A stretch of DNA of 64,000 nt from assembly GCA_033398695.1 (NCBI GenBank), contig CM065804.1, forward strand, positions 11,145,001 through 11,209,000, written 5' to 3'. A program made the translations under genes and the position numbers. Positions 43,916-55,988 of the stretch are shown one piece after another. The notes under the pieces were generated by a model. That model was not told the origin of the DNA. It did not search any database and was given only the letters and a program-made list of their open reading frames with translations. Position 1 is the first letter of the stretch; every line of letters begins with the position of its first letter. The DNA comes from Orobanche coerulescens. Lineage: Eukaryota > Streptophyta > Magnoliopsida > Lamiales > Orobanchaceae.

Positions 43916-44304
43916 TGTAATATCCGCAATTTTTGATTTTCGGTACATTTCTTTTTTCGGCTGGAGTCCGTTTTGACGACTCACTCATGACTATTTCGTC
44001 ATTCTGAGAGTATTTAGTTCTGCACTTTTTGTCATCCGAGTTCGTTTCGGTATCGTTTTGTTGAGTTCCGTGTTCTTAAGCGACTTTCCCGCGCTTGAGT
44101 TTGATTCTTGCGAATCTCATTCGAAACTGTCGTTTCGGGTTTCTCGTAAGTTCATTTAACGTTGTTATACGTGTTGTGAGCTTCGGTTTGGTTATTCGTT
44201 GTCGTATCGTGATTTTTCGGACATTTGGGGCTGTCTTGTAATTTCCCAAAGTTGTGGGTATGTCGTCATACCCATTTCTGAGATGTTCTGTTGCTGTCTC
44301 TCTG

Positions 44305-44654
44305 AGTTGTTAGCGCACGCTACGCTTTGTGGCTAGCGCGCGCTAGGTTGCCGAAGTTAGCGCACGATAAGTGTTGCCGTTAGCGCGCGCTAACGGGTGG
44401 TGCAGTAACAGTCCAGAGGTTACTGGACTGGGTTAGAACGTTGGTCAGCGCACGCTATTTGGTAACATAGCGCGCGCTAGGGTGCATTGGTAGCGCACGC
44501 TGGGGGAAGGATAGCGCGCGCTATCCGATACTGGGTCTGGGGGTCTCGTTAGCGCACGCTAACTGTACATTTGGCAGAACATTTTGTTCTGATGCTTCGA
44601 TAGCGCACGCTAATCAGGTAGTATTAGCGCATGCTAAGCTGTCCAGTATATAAA
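44305..44654 (+). promoter_or_regulatory. RT7 LTR promoter: TAGCGCACGCTA cluster and TATA box
   Basis: Eleven or more copies of TAGCGCACGCTA or TAGCGCGCGCTA between 44309 and 44638, then TATATAAA at 44647-44654. RT4, with an otherwise homologous LTR, has TTACGACGTAA-type motifs here instead. Confidence 0.75.
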
Positions 44655-44831
44655 CTGGACAGCAGTCATTACTCTTCATTTTTCTTCATTTATTCTTCTT
44701 CCTCCGCGGGTTGAAACGAGGGCGACTAGGGCTTGGGCTCCTGGCCGATTTCTACTCCATCCAAGGTGTTTTGGAGTTTCCTAGGTGATTATAACATCAT
44801 CTAATCCATTGTTCTTCACCGAATCAAGGTA

Positions 44832-44836
44832 TTTTT
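44832..44836. repeat. RT8 target-site duplication (left)
   Basis: ttttt, matched at 54224-54228. The homopolymer makes the evidence weaker than for RT4. Confidence 0.7.
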
Positions 44837-45397
44837 TGTAACACCCCAATTCACAAATGGGACATTACACGTCGTAGAACCCTCATGGGGTCTACCAGGC
44901 TGACACTTGACACATAAACCACAATATAATCCCAAATGATGCATTCAAAAAGTAAGTAAGGCCGTGGCCTTGGCCAAAACATTTTAACGGAGTACATGAA
45001 TATAAGATAAATACCAATTCATTGCTTACGCAGGGGACTTAAACCAAGTTTCAAGTAAACGGTCTAACTCTGGTACTCGACAAATGCAATGACACGACAT
45101 AAGAAAAAAAAATACAGACTCGAGCCACATCATCAAGCCATCCCATCCTTTGCGTGCGTGCCCCGTGCCTGCTCCTCAGCTCTCCCGGTACCTGAAATGC
45201 ATAAGACGCATTTCCCCCATTTAAGGGGTTAGCATTCGAATAGTTAGTGCAAGTACACAATTACACAACATTATATACAAAATACGGTTTTTACACAATC
45301 ATCTCAAACATAAGTCATTTGCCATATATATATTCCGGAATACTACATTGGCAATCAAAATCAGTTTCCAATCATCACGATATCACAAAATCACAAC

Positions 45398-45623
45398 TGG
45401 TATCCCATGGCCGTACCCCTTAGTATCGACCCCCAGACATCCCGTCGAACGCTCCGGGTGGGATACCACTTCCGTGGCCGTACCCCTTAGTATCGACCCC
45501 CAGACATCCCGTCGGACACTCCGGGTGGAAGTTCAATCACACACGCACCCAAGTCCACTTCCACGGCCGTACCCCTTAGTATCGACCCCCAGACATCCCG
45601 TCGGACACTCGGGGTGGAAGGAA
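45398..45623 (-). repeat. Hairpin-type tandem repeats in RT8 3' LTR
   Basis: Three copies of a 70-100 base unit with CCGTACCCCTTAGTATCGAC and GACATCCCGTCG. On the minus strand each copy starts CTTCCACCC and ends GTGGAAG, which can pair. The equivalent array in the 5' LTR is 52548-52768. Confidence 0.75.
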
Positions 45624-46244
45624 CACAACTCACGCACCCGAAAATCACAGTTCATCATTTATTTCGAAAATCACAACATACATAACGAAATGTAATACAT
45701 GTACTTGACTTGAATGAAACGAAACGAAGGAAACAACGAAGGAATAGGTTTCGGTCCGTACAATCCTTCCAAATCCATTCCTAACACAATAACGGTATAC
45801 ACAAGTCTCAATAACGCGGAAAGGTAAGAATAAATCCTAATTCTACCCGCTGGAACAATTTGTCGGTCATGACTTGGGTATCGTTGACTATAAGTGACGA
45901 ACATTGAAAAACTTGAAGTTTAAAACCACAAATCAACAATAAAATGAAGGATTACATGTACACGATCGAAGTCTAGCGATAACCCAGTGATAATTCGGAC
46001 TAAAAGAGTCAAATCCCAAGAAATCCCCAAATTTCCCCCAAAATCTCAAAACAAGGGTTTTGGGAATTTTTACCTTGATTCGGTTGGTGGAAAGTGATTA
46101 GGAACTTGAAGAATTCACGCAAGGAATGCACGGTGGTAGTGAATGATGATCTACAGTCGGAATCGGACCTAACCCTCGACTGGAATCGCTCAAAGCCGAG
46201 AAGGATAAGAAATGAAGGAAAAATGACGAAGTTATTTCTTTATC

Positions 46245-46556
46245 CTATTTATATAAAACAGCCTTAGCGCACGCTACGCACAAGCATTAGCGTGCGCTAG
46301 CGGGGCGTGGCAGAACAGTCTGCCTACTGTCCTCCAGTTAGCGTACGCAAGCTAACATGGTTAGCGTGCGCTATAACTAGGGATTAACGTGTGTTAACGC
46401 CGATTAGCGTACGCTACCTGGTCCAGTACCGAAGTACTGAACCTACTGTCCCAGACTGCTGAAATCGTTAGCGCACGCTACGAATCCCAGGTTAGCGTAT
46501 GCTAACCACACAGTGATAGCGCACGCAAGTAAGTCCATAGTAGCGTGCGCTACTCA
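46245..46556 (-). promoter_or_regulatory. RT8 3' LTR promoter: TATA box and TAGCGCACGCTA cluster
   Basis: TATATAAATAG (minus) at 46245-46255; about ten TAGCGTGCGCTA/TAGCGCACGCTA-type palindromes at 46262-46556, upstream in element orientation. Confidence 0.7.
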
Positions 46557-47080
46557 GGCAGCCGATTGATCGCCGCGATGCAGCTGCCGCCAAGCATAAA
46601 AGTGCCGAAATACGAAGCAAGACCAGAATCAGGAAACATAAACACGTAATAATCAAGATGACAAAGCTGAGCGCTGAAAGAGAATAAAATCTCGATCACT
46701 AGAGAGTCTGAAATGAAGCAAATAAAGCGAGATTCCCCATACTTATGAAAATTACAAAAACGGCCCAAGTGCCCGAAAAATCGCGGTACAATGTCGGATT
46801 AACAAACCGAAAGTTCCAACACGACCAACTCAACCATACAAACTTATACAAATCAAGAAACAACGAAAACGAACAAGTTTTATGAGAATCGAATGCACAT
46901 GCGACAAGATATAATTCAAGATGAAATTATGCAAAAACATCCTCGAAACTCGACCAGACGGAAAAACTCCAAGAACAAAATAGATTCAGAATTCCAAAAC
47001 AATGCTAAGCGAGTTGTCTGAAACGAACATACACCAAAAATAGAAATTACCGAAAATAGAAAACACGGATATTACATTAT

Positions 47081-47110
47081 CTCCCCCTAAAAATAAGTTT
47101 CGTCCCGAAA
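47081..47110 (-). other. RT8 polypurine tract and GTTTCG palindrome
   Basis: Minus strand AGGGGGAGATAA runs into the 3' LTR; GTTTCGGGACGAAAC lies just before it. The pol stop codon at 47112 is only a few bases upstream. Confidence 0.85.
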
Positions 47111-47111
47111 C

Positions 47112-50100
47112 TTACAACGCGAACAACTCGGGGTATCTCGACCGCATACTCTCTTCCGTCTCCCATGTGGCTTCCTCGGACCCATGTCTCGACCATTGGA
47201 CTTTAACCAGAGGAATGGTTTTATGACGAAGTTGCTTCACCCGACGCTCTAAAATCTGAATCGGCCTCTCCTCGATGGTAATGTCGGGTCCCAACTCGAT
47301 CTCTCCAAAGTCAATAATATGGCTGGGGTCCGATACCTACCTCCTAAGCTGGGAAACATGAAATACGTTATGAACGTGACTCAAAGACGGCGGCAAGCCT
47401 AACCGATAGGCAAGCTCTCCCACTCTCTCTAAAATCTCAAACGGCCCAATATATCTCGGACTAAGTTTACCCTTCCGGCCGAAGCGGTAAACTCCCCGTG
47501 TCGGCGACACCTTCAGTAAAACGTGATCTCCCACTTCGAATTCCAACGGCCGGCGACGCGTGTCGGCATAAGACTTCTGTCGACTATGGGCCGTTAACAA
47601 TCTATCACGAATCAGAGTAATCTTCTCTCTCGTCTCAACTACCATATCGGGCTCGGTACCAATCAGCTCGGACGCATCGTCCCAACACAACGGCGATCTA
47701 CACCTCCTCCCATACAACGCCTCAAATGGTGCCATTTTGATCGAGGCGTGCCAACTATTGTTGTACGTGAACTCGATCAACGGCAAGTACGACTCCCAAT
47801 CATCCTTCCATTCTAGGGCATAGGCTCTCAACATATCCTCTAACGTCTGGATCGTCCGCTCTGACTGCCCGTCAGTCTGAGGGTGATAAGATGTACTGAG
47901 TCTCAACTCAGTCCCCAAAGCTCGATGAACAGCCTGCCAAAAATGTGACACGAACCGGCCATCACGATCCGAAACAATACTCTTAGGAGTCCCATGCAAT
48001 CTCACGATATCTGCAATAAACACTCGTGCCAGTCTCTCCGGACCCCAAGTGTCCTTAATACCCAGGAAATGAGCTGATTTGGTCAGTCGATCGACAATAA
48101 CCCAAATCATGTTCATTCCAGTCCGAGTCCTAGGCATACTAGTAATGAAATCCATAGAAATATCCTCCCATTTCCACTCCGGCATAGGAAGTGGTCGCAA
48201 AAACCCCGCGGGTCGCTGATGCTCGATCTTAACCTGCTGACAGGTCAAACATCTCGACACGAACTCGCTAACGTCTGTCTTCAAATTACTCCAACAGTAG
48301 TTACTCCTCACGTCCTTGTACATTTTACTCGTACCAGGATGTATGGAGTAAGGCGTGGTATGAGATTCGCTCAAGATCTTCTGTCTCAGCTCAATAACAT
48401 TCAGTACATATAATCTACCGCGAAATCTCAGAACGCCATCATCCTGAACCACAAATCCAGGGGCTTTCCCCTTCCTCACATCCTCCCTCAACTGGACCAA
48501 AAACGGATCGTCATACTGCTTCGCCTTGATATCATCAGTCAAGGACGAAGTGATCTCTAGCGCACATAACTGGCCCTGAACTCTCTGAACCTAAACCTCA
48601 ATATTATGACGGATGAAATCTCGCTGGATCCTACTCTGCGGTGTAAGTACCTCTAACATCTGTAAAGCCATCGGTTTTCGGCTCAACGCATCAGCCACTA
48701 CGTTGGCCTTACCCGGATGGTAAAGTATCTCGAGGTCGTAATCTTTAATTAGCTCTAACCACCTACGCTGTCTCATATTCAACTCTTTCTGGCTGAAGAT
48801 GTACTTCAGACTCTTGTGATCCGTAAAAATCTTACACGATGACCCATAGAGGTAATGTCTCCAAATTTTTAAGGCAAAAACGACCATGACTAATTCCAAA
48901 TCGTGCGTGGGATAATTTACCTCATAAGGTTTCAATTGGCGGGACGCATAAGCAATCACTCTGTCTCTCTGCATCAAAACACATCCTAGACCAAGGCCCG
49001 AAGCATCACTATACACTACAAAATCCTCGTTCCCCTGAGGCAATGCTAAAACGGGTGCGGTAGTCAAACGTCTCTTTAACTCGTCAAAACTGTCCTGCCT
49101 GTCTGCGGTCCACTCAAACTTCTGAGTTTTCTGGAGCAACTGAGTGAGTGGTCTAGCGATCTTATAAAATCCCTCAACGAATCTACGGTAATAGCCGGCA
49201 AGACCCAGAAAACTCCTCACCTCCTTCACATTTTTAGGCGGCTCCCAAGCCATCACTGCCTCTATCTTCTGCGGATCTACCCGAACTCCCTCTGCTGAAA
49301 TCACATATCCGAGGAACGTCACTTCCTCGAGCCAAAATTCACACTTAGAGAACTTCGCGTACAACTGTTCGGCCCTCAAAGTGTCTAGTACAATCCGGAG
49401 ATGTAAGGTGTGCTCCTCCCGACTCCGTGAATAGATAAGAATATCGTCGATAAAAACCACTACGAATTTGCCCAGATACTCAATAAAAACTTTGTTCATC
49501 AACTGCATGAACACTGCTGGGGCATTGGTTAGCCCGAAAGGCATAACCACAAACTCGTAATGCCCATATCTCGTCCGAAAGGCAGCTTTCGGAATATCGA
49601 CGTCCCGAATCCTCAACTGGTAGTAGCCCGATCGCAAATCAATCTTCGAAAAGACTGTCGCCCCCTGAAGCTGATCAAACAAATCGTCAATCCTGGGCAA
49701 AGGGTATTTATTTTTGATGGTTAGCTTGTTTAATTCTCGATAGTCGATGCATAAACGAAGTGATCCATCCTTCTTCTTAACAAAAAGTACAGGCGCACCC
49801 CAAGGCGATGCGCTCGGCCGAATATACCCTTTATCTAACAACTCTCCCAACTGATTCTTCAATTCTAACATCTCTGATGGTGCCATACGGTATGGCGCTC
49901 GAGAAATAGGAGCTGCATTCGGCTCTAGATCAATAGGGAACTCCACCTCTCGTTGTGGTGGTAATCCCGGTAAGTCGTCCGGAAATACATCGGGGTATTC
50001 GCTAACAACTGGAATTGACGATAAATCGACTCCACCATCTTCCGCCTTCAGAGCATAACACCAGTAGCCGACACAACCCTGGTTCAGAAGTTTCATTGCC

Positions 50101-50780
50101 TTCAAGGCGCTAATCACGCTCCCCGATCTACCCGGCTTACAGCCGACGAGAGTATGCTCGGTGTCATCCTCGGCCACGATCGAGATAGTACGAGTCGAAT
50201 ATTTCATGATAGCACTGTGACGATCCAACCAATCGTCCCCTAGGATCAAATCCTCACCCTTAAGGTCTATAACGATGAGATTCAAGGGCCAATCACGGCT
50301 CCCGATCCTCACTGGGCAATCCCTAACTTCCCGGTCCCCAACCATACGATCCCCTCTGGGCGTACTCACTACAAATGGCTCACACTCAAACAAGCAGTCA
50401 AAACCAATACGTCTCACACAATCCGATGCAATAAAGGAATGGGTAGCACCCGAATCAAAAAGCACTAAAACTGGATGAGTAAGGATTTGAGTGGTACCTG
50501 ACGCCACCGGAATGTCTGCCTCCTCTGTGCGCCTCATCTGATACAATCGGGGGTGGACTGAACCCGAACTCGAGGCTGCACGGCGATCCGGCTGACCCCG
50601 TCCCCTACCACGACCCGAATTCTGCGGAATATGAGTAGCTGGAGTGCTGTGATCCCTCTGATTGGTAGTGGTAGTCGGAACCCTAACAGCCCTGGTGGCC
50701 CTCTCACAATGAGTCGCCCGATGCCCGGTCTGCCCGCAAGTGTAGCAATTAACTGGAGGAAAAGGACAATCCTTCATCAA
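47112..50780 (-). pseudogene. RT8 pol (protease-RT-RNase H-integrase-chromodomain), two stops
   Basis: One reading frame across 3.67 kb. From the Met at 50780: zinc knuckle [14 protein letters not shown] (12-25; a first knuckle lies just upstream), protease DSGA (109-112), RT with the FIDD catalytic motif (443-446) and [10 protein letters not shown] (379-388), RNase H residues D592, E629, D654 and D697. A TAG at 48591 follows. Integrase continues from 48542: HHCC zinc finger, DDE core (MDFITSMP, SDRDGRF, TDGQSERT), GPF module (YIGPFEILERVG). A second TAG at 47337 precedes the chromodomain (QILERRVKQLRHKTIPLVKV), which ends at 47112. All catalytic motifs look intact, so only the two stops block translation. 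Comparison with RT3, which has Tyr at the second stop, suggests simple point mutations. Lineage: Tekay/Del-type chromovirus. Confidence 0.93.
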
Positions 50781-51721
50781 ATGCTCATATTGGTTGCAGT
50801 TAAAACAAACCCTGCCACCAGAAGCAATTTGATCGAGCAGTTACCCTGAGATCCCCCAGCCTGATGAAATGGCCTCTTCCCCGGTGTAGGGGCTGACTGT
50901 GCTCTCGAAAATCGGCCACTCTTTCCGTCTGAAAAGTTGCCAACCGTTTTCTGTTTCTTGGCCTCGGCACCCAACTCTAATTCCGGTGCGGCCATCTGGA
51001 TCGCTAGAGCGCGATCCTGATACTCCTTCAAAGTGGCACACATGAGCGGTGCCATACTCTGCCTGATATGTGGTTTCATGCGCATATTAAAGTAATGGAT
51101 TTTATCAGCCTCCGTACTCACCTGATCTCTCACGAAACCCAACTGCTGATTGTAAGTAATGATGGCCTGAGAGATAGGCACATCCTGAGGTGTAGCGGTG
51201 AAGAACTCCACAATTCTGCGCTCCTTAACTGGCGGTGGACAATATTCTGCTTCCATAGCAGCCTTGAATTCCTCCCAAGTAGCTCGACGGTCTCTGGGCG
51301 TAACGGCCTCCCACCACTCCAGCCTTCCTTATCCAGGAGGTACTGGGCAATAAGTACCCTCTGTCTTCGGGACAAGCTACGGCATCGAAGGTTGGACAAC
51401 CGAAAGAGCCAATTTTCCCAACCGAGAGGTCAAGATCGGAGAAACGAGGTGGGTGCATCTTAGTCACCGTCTGAAGCCACTTACTAGCCTCCTCTTAGGT
51501 GTCGGGGCGGATTCTCGCGTCCACCCCGAGCTATCCGAGTAAGTTGGGCTACCAAGCTGGCGAAATCTGGCGTGAGCCCCGGCGTCGATATTATTACCCG
51601 ACGGCACTGAGTGAGAGGCTGAGTCCGCAGAGGACTGAGAAAGTGAGCCCTCCTCATTATCAGCACCATGACCACGGCCTCGGCCGCGTCCCCTAGCCGG
51701 TCTACCACGACCTTTCAACAT
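50777..51721 (-). pseudogene. RT8 gag, frameshifted
   Basis: Starts MLKGRGRPARGRGRGRG at 51721 with the same basic opening as the gag-only elements. The core is split over several frames between about 51500 and 51250. From 51256 the frame is clean (EYCPPPVKERRIVEFF, ADKIHYFNMRMKP, LKEYQDRALAIQMA). A last shift near 50850 puts the zinc knuckle [14 protein letters not shown] into the pol frame. At least three small indels. It aligns with RT4 and RT7 Gag (PQDVPISQAI, RMKP, YQDRALA). Confidence 0.88.
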
Positions 51722-51962
51722 ACTGAAGGAAAAAATAAGAAAAGATCAAGATCAGAAAGATTCACAATTCACAAAGTTGGTAACACAAGTCACGATTCCG
51801 AACAGCGCAAGAAAACGAATTACAGAAATATAAGAGTTCGAGGAGACTTACAGCCACGGGTCGCACGAAAAGACGGTAGCATGATGATATTAGGCTCAAC
51901 GACTGACTCTAAAGATGCAACTGACAGACCCAAAATTCACCGACAGCCTAGGTATTCAAAAC

Positions 51963-51982
51963 CTAATCTCTGATACCATAAA
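51963..51982 (-). other. RT8 primer binding site
   Basis: Minus strand TTTATGGTATCAGAGATTAGG spans the site: TGGTATCAGAGATTAGG starting 4 bases inside the LTR. Initiator-Met type. Confidence 0.85.
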
Positions 51983-54223
51983 TGTAACACCCTAATTCAC
52001 AAATGGGACATTACACGCCGTAGAACCCTCATGGGGTCTACCAGGCTGACACTTGACACATAAACAACAATATAATCCCAAATGATACATTCAAAAAGTA
52101 AGTAAGGCCGTGGCCTCGGTCAAAACATTTTAACGGAGTACATGAATATAAGATAAATACCAATTCATTGCCCACGCAGGGGACTTAAACCAAGTTTCAA
52201 GTAAACGGTCTAACTCCGGTACTCGACAAATGCAATGACACGACATAAGAAAAAAAAATACAGACTCGAGCCACATCATCAAGCCATTCCATCCTTTGCG
52301 TGCGTGCCCCGTGCCTGCTCCTCAGCTCTCCCGGTACCTGAAATGCATAAGACGTATTTCCCCCATTTAAGGGGTTAGCATTCGAATAGCTAGTGCAAGT
52401 ACACAATTACACAACATTATATACAAAATACGGTTTTTACACAATCATCTCAAACATAAGTCATTTGCCATATATATATATTCCGGAATACTACATTGGC
52501 AATCAAAATCAGTTTCCAATCATCACGATATCACAAAATCACAACTGGTATCCCGTGGCCATACCCCTTAGTATCGACCCCCAGACATCCCGTCGAACGC
52601 TCCGGGTGGGATACCACTTCCATGGCCGTACCCCTTAGTATCGACCCCAGACATCCCGTCGGACACTCCGGGTGGAAGTTCAATCACACACGCACCCAAG
52701 TCCACTTCCACGGCCGTACCCCTTAGTATCGACCCCCAGACATTCCGTCGGACACTCCGGGTGGAAGGAACACAACTCACGCAACCGAAAATCACGGTTC
52801 ATCATTTATTTCGAAAATCACAACATACATAACGAAATGTAATACATGTACTTGCCTTGAATGAAACGAAACGAAGGAAACAACGAAGGAATAGGTTTCG
52901 GTCCGTACAATCCTTCCAAATTCGTTCCTAACAAAATAATGGTATACACAAGTCTCAACAACGCGGAAAGGTAAGAATAAATCCTAATTCTACCCGCTGG
53001 AACAATTTGTCGGTCATGACTTGGGTATCGTTGACTATAAGTGACGAACATTGAAAAACTTGAAGTTTAAAACCACAAATCAACAATAAAATGAAGGATT
53101 ACAAGTACACGATCGAAGTCTAGCGATAACCCAGTGATAATTCGGACTAAAAGAGTCAAATCCCAAGAAATCCCCAAATTTCCCCCAAAATCTCAAAACA
53201 AGGGTTTTGGGAATTTTTACCTTGATTCGGTTGGTGGAAAGTGATTAGGAACTTGAAGAATTCACGCAAGGAATGCACGGTGGTAGTGAATGATGATCTA
53301 CAGTCGGAATCGGCCCTAACCCTCGACTGGAATCGCTCAAAGCCGAGAAGGATAAGAAATGAAGGAAAAATGACGAAGTTGACTGCTACTGTCCTATTTA
53401 TATAAAAACAGCCTTAGCGCACGCTACGCACAAGCATTAGCGTGCGCTAGCGGGGCGTGGCAGAACAATCTTCCTACTGTCCTCTAGTTAGCGTACGCAA
53501 GCTAACATGGTTAGCGTGCGCTAGAACTAGGGATTAACGTGCGTTAACGCCGATTAGCGGACGCTACCTGGTCCAGTACCGAAGTACTGAACCTACTCTC
53601 CCAGACTGCTGAAATCGTTAGCGCACGCTACGAATCCCAGGTTAGCGCACGCTAACCACACAGTGATAGCGCACGCAAGTAAGTCCAGAGTAGCGTGCGC
53701 TACTCAGCGGCGATTCGATCTTGCGCGATGCTGCTGCGCCAGTACAAAAGTGCCGAAATACGAAGCAAGACCAGAATCAGGAAACATAAACACGTAATAA
53801 TCAAGATGACAAAGCTGAGCGCTGAAAGAGAATAAAATCTCGATCACTAGAGAGTCTGAAATGAAGCAAATAAAACGAGATTCCCCAGACTTATGAAAAT
53901 TACAAAAACGGCCCAAGTGCCCGAAAAATCGCGGTACAATGTCGGATTAACAAACCGAAAGTTCCAACACGACCAACTCAACCATACAAACTTATACAAA
54001 TCAAGAAACAACGAAAATGAACAAGTTTTACGAGAATCGAACGCACATGCGACAAGATATAATTCAAGATGAAATATGCAAAAACATCCTCGAAACTCGA
54101 CCAGACGGAAAAACTCCAAGAATAAAATAGATTCAGAATTCCAAAACAATACTAAGCGAGTTGTCTGAAATGAACATACACCAAAAATAGAAATTACCGA
54201 AAATAGAAAACACGGATATTACA
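51983..54223 (-). repeat. RT8 5' LTR
   Basis: 2241 bp, nearly identical to the 3' copy. TATATAAATAG at 53394-53404, palindromes 53414-53706, donor-like AATCAAG/GTAAAA (GT at 53220), stem-loop 52360-52374, acceptor AG at 52339-52338, tandem hairpins 52548-52768. The implied intron is about 0.88 kb. Confidence 0.95.
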
Positions 54224-54228
54224 TTTTT
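54224..54228. repeat. RT8 target-site duplication (right)
   Basis: ttttt, matching 44832-44836; the RT7 LTR resumes after it. Confidence 0.7.
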
Positions 54229-55966
54229 CTTGAATCCCTAGAGTTGACTTTTTGGGAGTTTTGTTCTTGATTTCGTTTTCTATCCATTTTTGACGAACCA
54301 ATTGTTGTCAGATGATGTTGTTAAACATATCCTATGGATTGTATATCCATATTTCGGTTTGGAATTCCATTTTCATGTTTTGGTCGGTCGATTTGCGTTC
54401 TTGGCCGTTTGGGGGAAACCCTTGAACTTTCGTCGTTTGTTCTTTGAATTCAGCGACTTTGGGTCGTACTTTGGAATTCATTTTCATTGTTGTTATTGTT
54501 GTCCGTAGTTTATTGTCACGGGTTAGCGTTCGGTGGAGTCGGCGGGTTCGTGGTCGGTTCGTGCCAACCTACTTCGATCGATTCTTCACGTTTGTGATTA
54601 CTCGAGGCAAGTACCTTGTCCATACAATTCTTGTTTTATGAATATGATAATTAGTGATCGTCTCCTTGTGTTTATTTGATCGTTTGAATCTCACTTTCAT
54701 AGATTCCGTTAGCCTTGTTAAAGGCCCTCTTTCAAAACACGCGTGTTTTGTGGACATTGTGTTCGTGGATAGTTACGTGAATTACTATGAATACACTTGG
54801 TGTTGTCGTTGTGCTTTGATAATATATGTATATATATTATCTCTTATTGGTGCATTGTAATTTGACCATTGCGTCGTGTATTGTGTTTGTTGCCATTGAG
54901 TGAATTACTTGGATATTATTGATGTGATATGTTATTTGTGTGAATGTGTGGATATGGTTGAAGGTCTACGGTGACACATGGCACGTGATTATGTGGTCAG
55001 GATGCAACAAGTGATTGATCCAACCGTGAGAGCCTGAGATAATCTACGGTGGCACATGGCATGAGATCATGTGGCCAGGATGCAACAAGCGATTGATCCA
55101 ACCGTGAGATGTGTGTGATTTGTTTCGCTAGCCAGCTCGAGAGGGTCCTTCGAGGCCTCGAGTGGGATTTGTGGCTTCATCCCGGTCCTAGGCAATGCGC
55201 GTGCTCGATTATGTTTTGTTGATTTTTATGTCCGTCGAGGACACGTGATGTTGGGCTCTGGCCCTGTGAATTGTTGTCGGTTTTCTATTTGCGAAAACAA
55301 AACCTTTGGGTTGTGACTCCTGTTGATTTTGGTAAGAGAAAGATTCTGAAATCCTAAATTGTTTTCTATTAAAACTCTCGATGGCATTTTAAACTGTTTT
55401 ATAAATTGTTTCCCTTGATTTGTGATCTTTCGGTTTTGGAATGTTTTAGCCAAACTCATGCCTCAGGAAGTACTTTTCGTTACGTTTGGATCTTTGAGGA
55501 TTCCTGGTTATTGTTATTCGTGGAATGTGAATTGTATGGCTCGTATTTGCACTTTGTTCTTGCACTAGCAAAACAGTGGAGTTTTGCTAACCCCCGAGTA
55601 TTCGGGGGTGGATGTCTGTTTTTGCATTCAGGTTTGGGAGCATAACACATGGTCGACACGAAGGATGATGAAAGATGAACGATACTAATCACACGAGGAC
55701 CCGTTTGATGTCATATTGGTTTAGTTGTATTTTATTTCCGCTGCAGTATTCTTTCCCCGTTGTACGAGAGTGTGTTGTATTCGACCCCTGCGTGGGCATG
55801 TATTGTAATTGAGTTGTATGTATTTATTGAAAGACCAAATCGGTCTACTGAGTCATTTTAGCCTTAAAGGCGTTGTTGAGTTGTTCGGTTTTGTTGCCAG
55901 CCTGGTAGAACCTTGAGGAAAGGTTCTACGGCGTGTAATATCCCTGAGCGGATTGGGGGTGTTACA
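54229..55966 (+). repeat. RT7 5' LTR, second part
   Basis: Continues the LTR split by RT8 and ends GGGTGTTACA. It includes CGAG/GCAAGTACC (about 54606), a perfect palindrome CAAAACACGCGTGTTTTG (about 54734), tandem hairpins (54966-55031, 55044-55108), the double stem-loop and acceptor. Confidence 0.9.
55567..55631 (+). other. Double stem-loop and acceptor-like site, RT7 LTR
   Basis: AGCAAAAC/GTTTTGCT stem, GCTAAC, a CCCCC-GAGTATTC-GGGGG stem-loop (55591-55608), and TTGCATTCAG/GT. The branch-site A (55590) is 41 bases from the AG end (55631). Confidence 0.6.
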
Positions 55967-55970
55967 TAAA

Positions 55971-55988
55971 TGGTATCGGAGCTTAGGT
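55971..55988 (+). other. RT7 primer binding site
   Basis: TGGTATCGGAGCTTAGGT, initiator-Met type with A-to-G at the eighth base, shared with RT6. Confidence 0.8.

Larger units (their letters stand above)
43916..44836 (+). repeat. RT7 5' LTR, first part
   Basis: Starts TGTAATATCCG; its first 380 bases match the RT4 LTR. Next comes a TAGCGCACGCTA cluster, TATA box, an exon-like leader and AATCAAG/GTATTTT (GT at 44829). RT8 inserted 3 bases further on. Confidence 0.9.
44837..47076 (-). repeat. RT8 3' LTR
   Basis: TGTAATATCCG (minus, at 47076) to GGGTGTTACA. Palindrome cluster 46262-46556, TATA 46245-46255, three hairpin-type tandem repeats 45398-45623, stem-loop about 45215-45228, acceptor TTTCAG/GT (AG 45193-45192). 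Confidence 0.95.
44837..54223 (-). mobile_element. RT8: nearly full Tekay-like Ty3/gypsy element
   Basis: Minus strand. LTRs 44837-47076 (2240 bp) and 51983-54223 (2241 bp) are nearly identical, so insertion was recent. Internal 4.9 kb with primer site, gag (frameshifted), pol (protease, RT, RNase H, integrase, chromodomain; two stops) and polypurine tract. It is the most complete enzyme-coding element in the window. Confidence 0.95.

Noticed and set aside
43916..44836. A solo LTR or truncated element ending at 44836
   Set aside because: The same LTR resumes at 54229 after RT8, and an internal region with gag and a 3' LTR follows.
52496..52795. ORFs in the RT8 LTR repeats (also 45348-45695)
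   Set aside because: Translated tandem hairpin repeats; no protein family resemblance.
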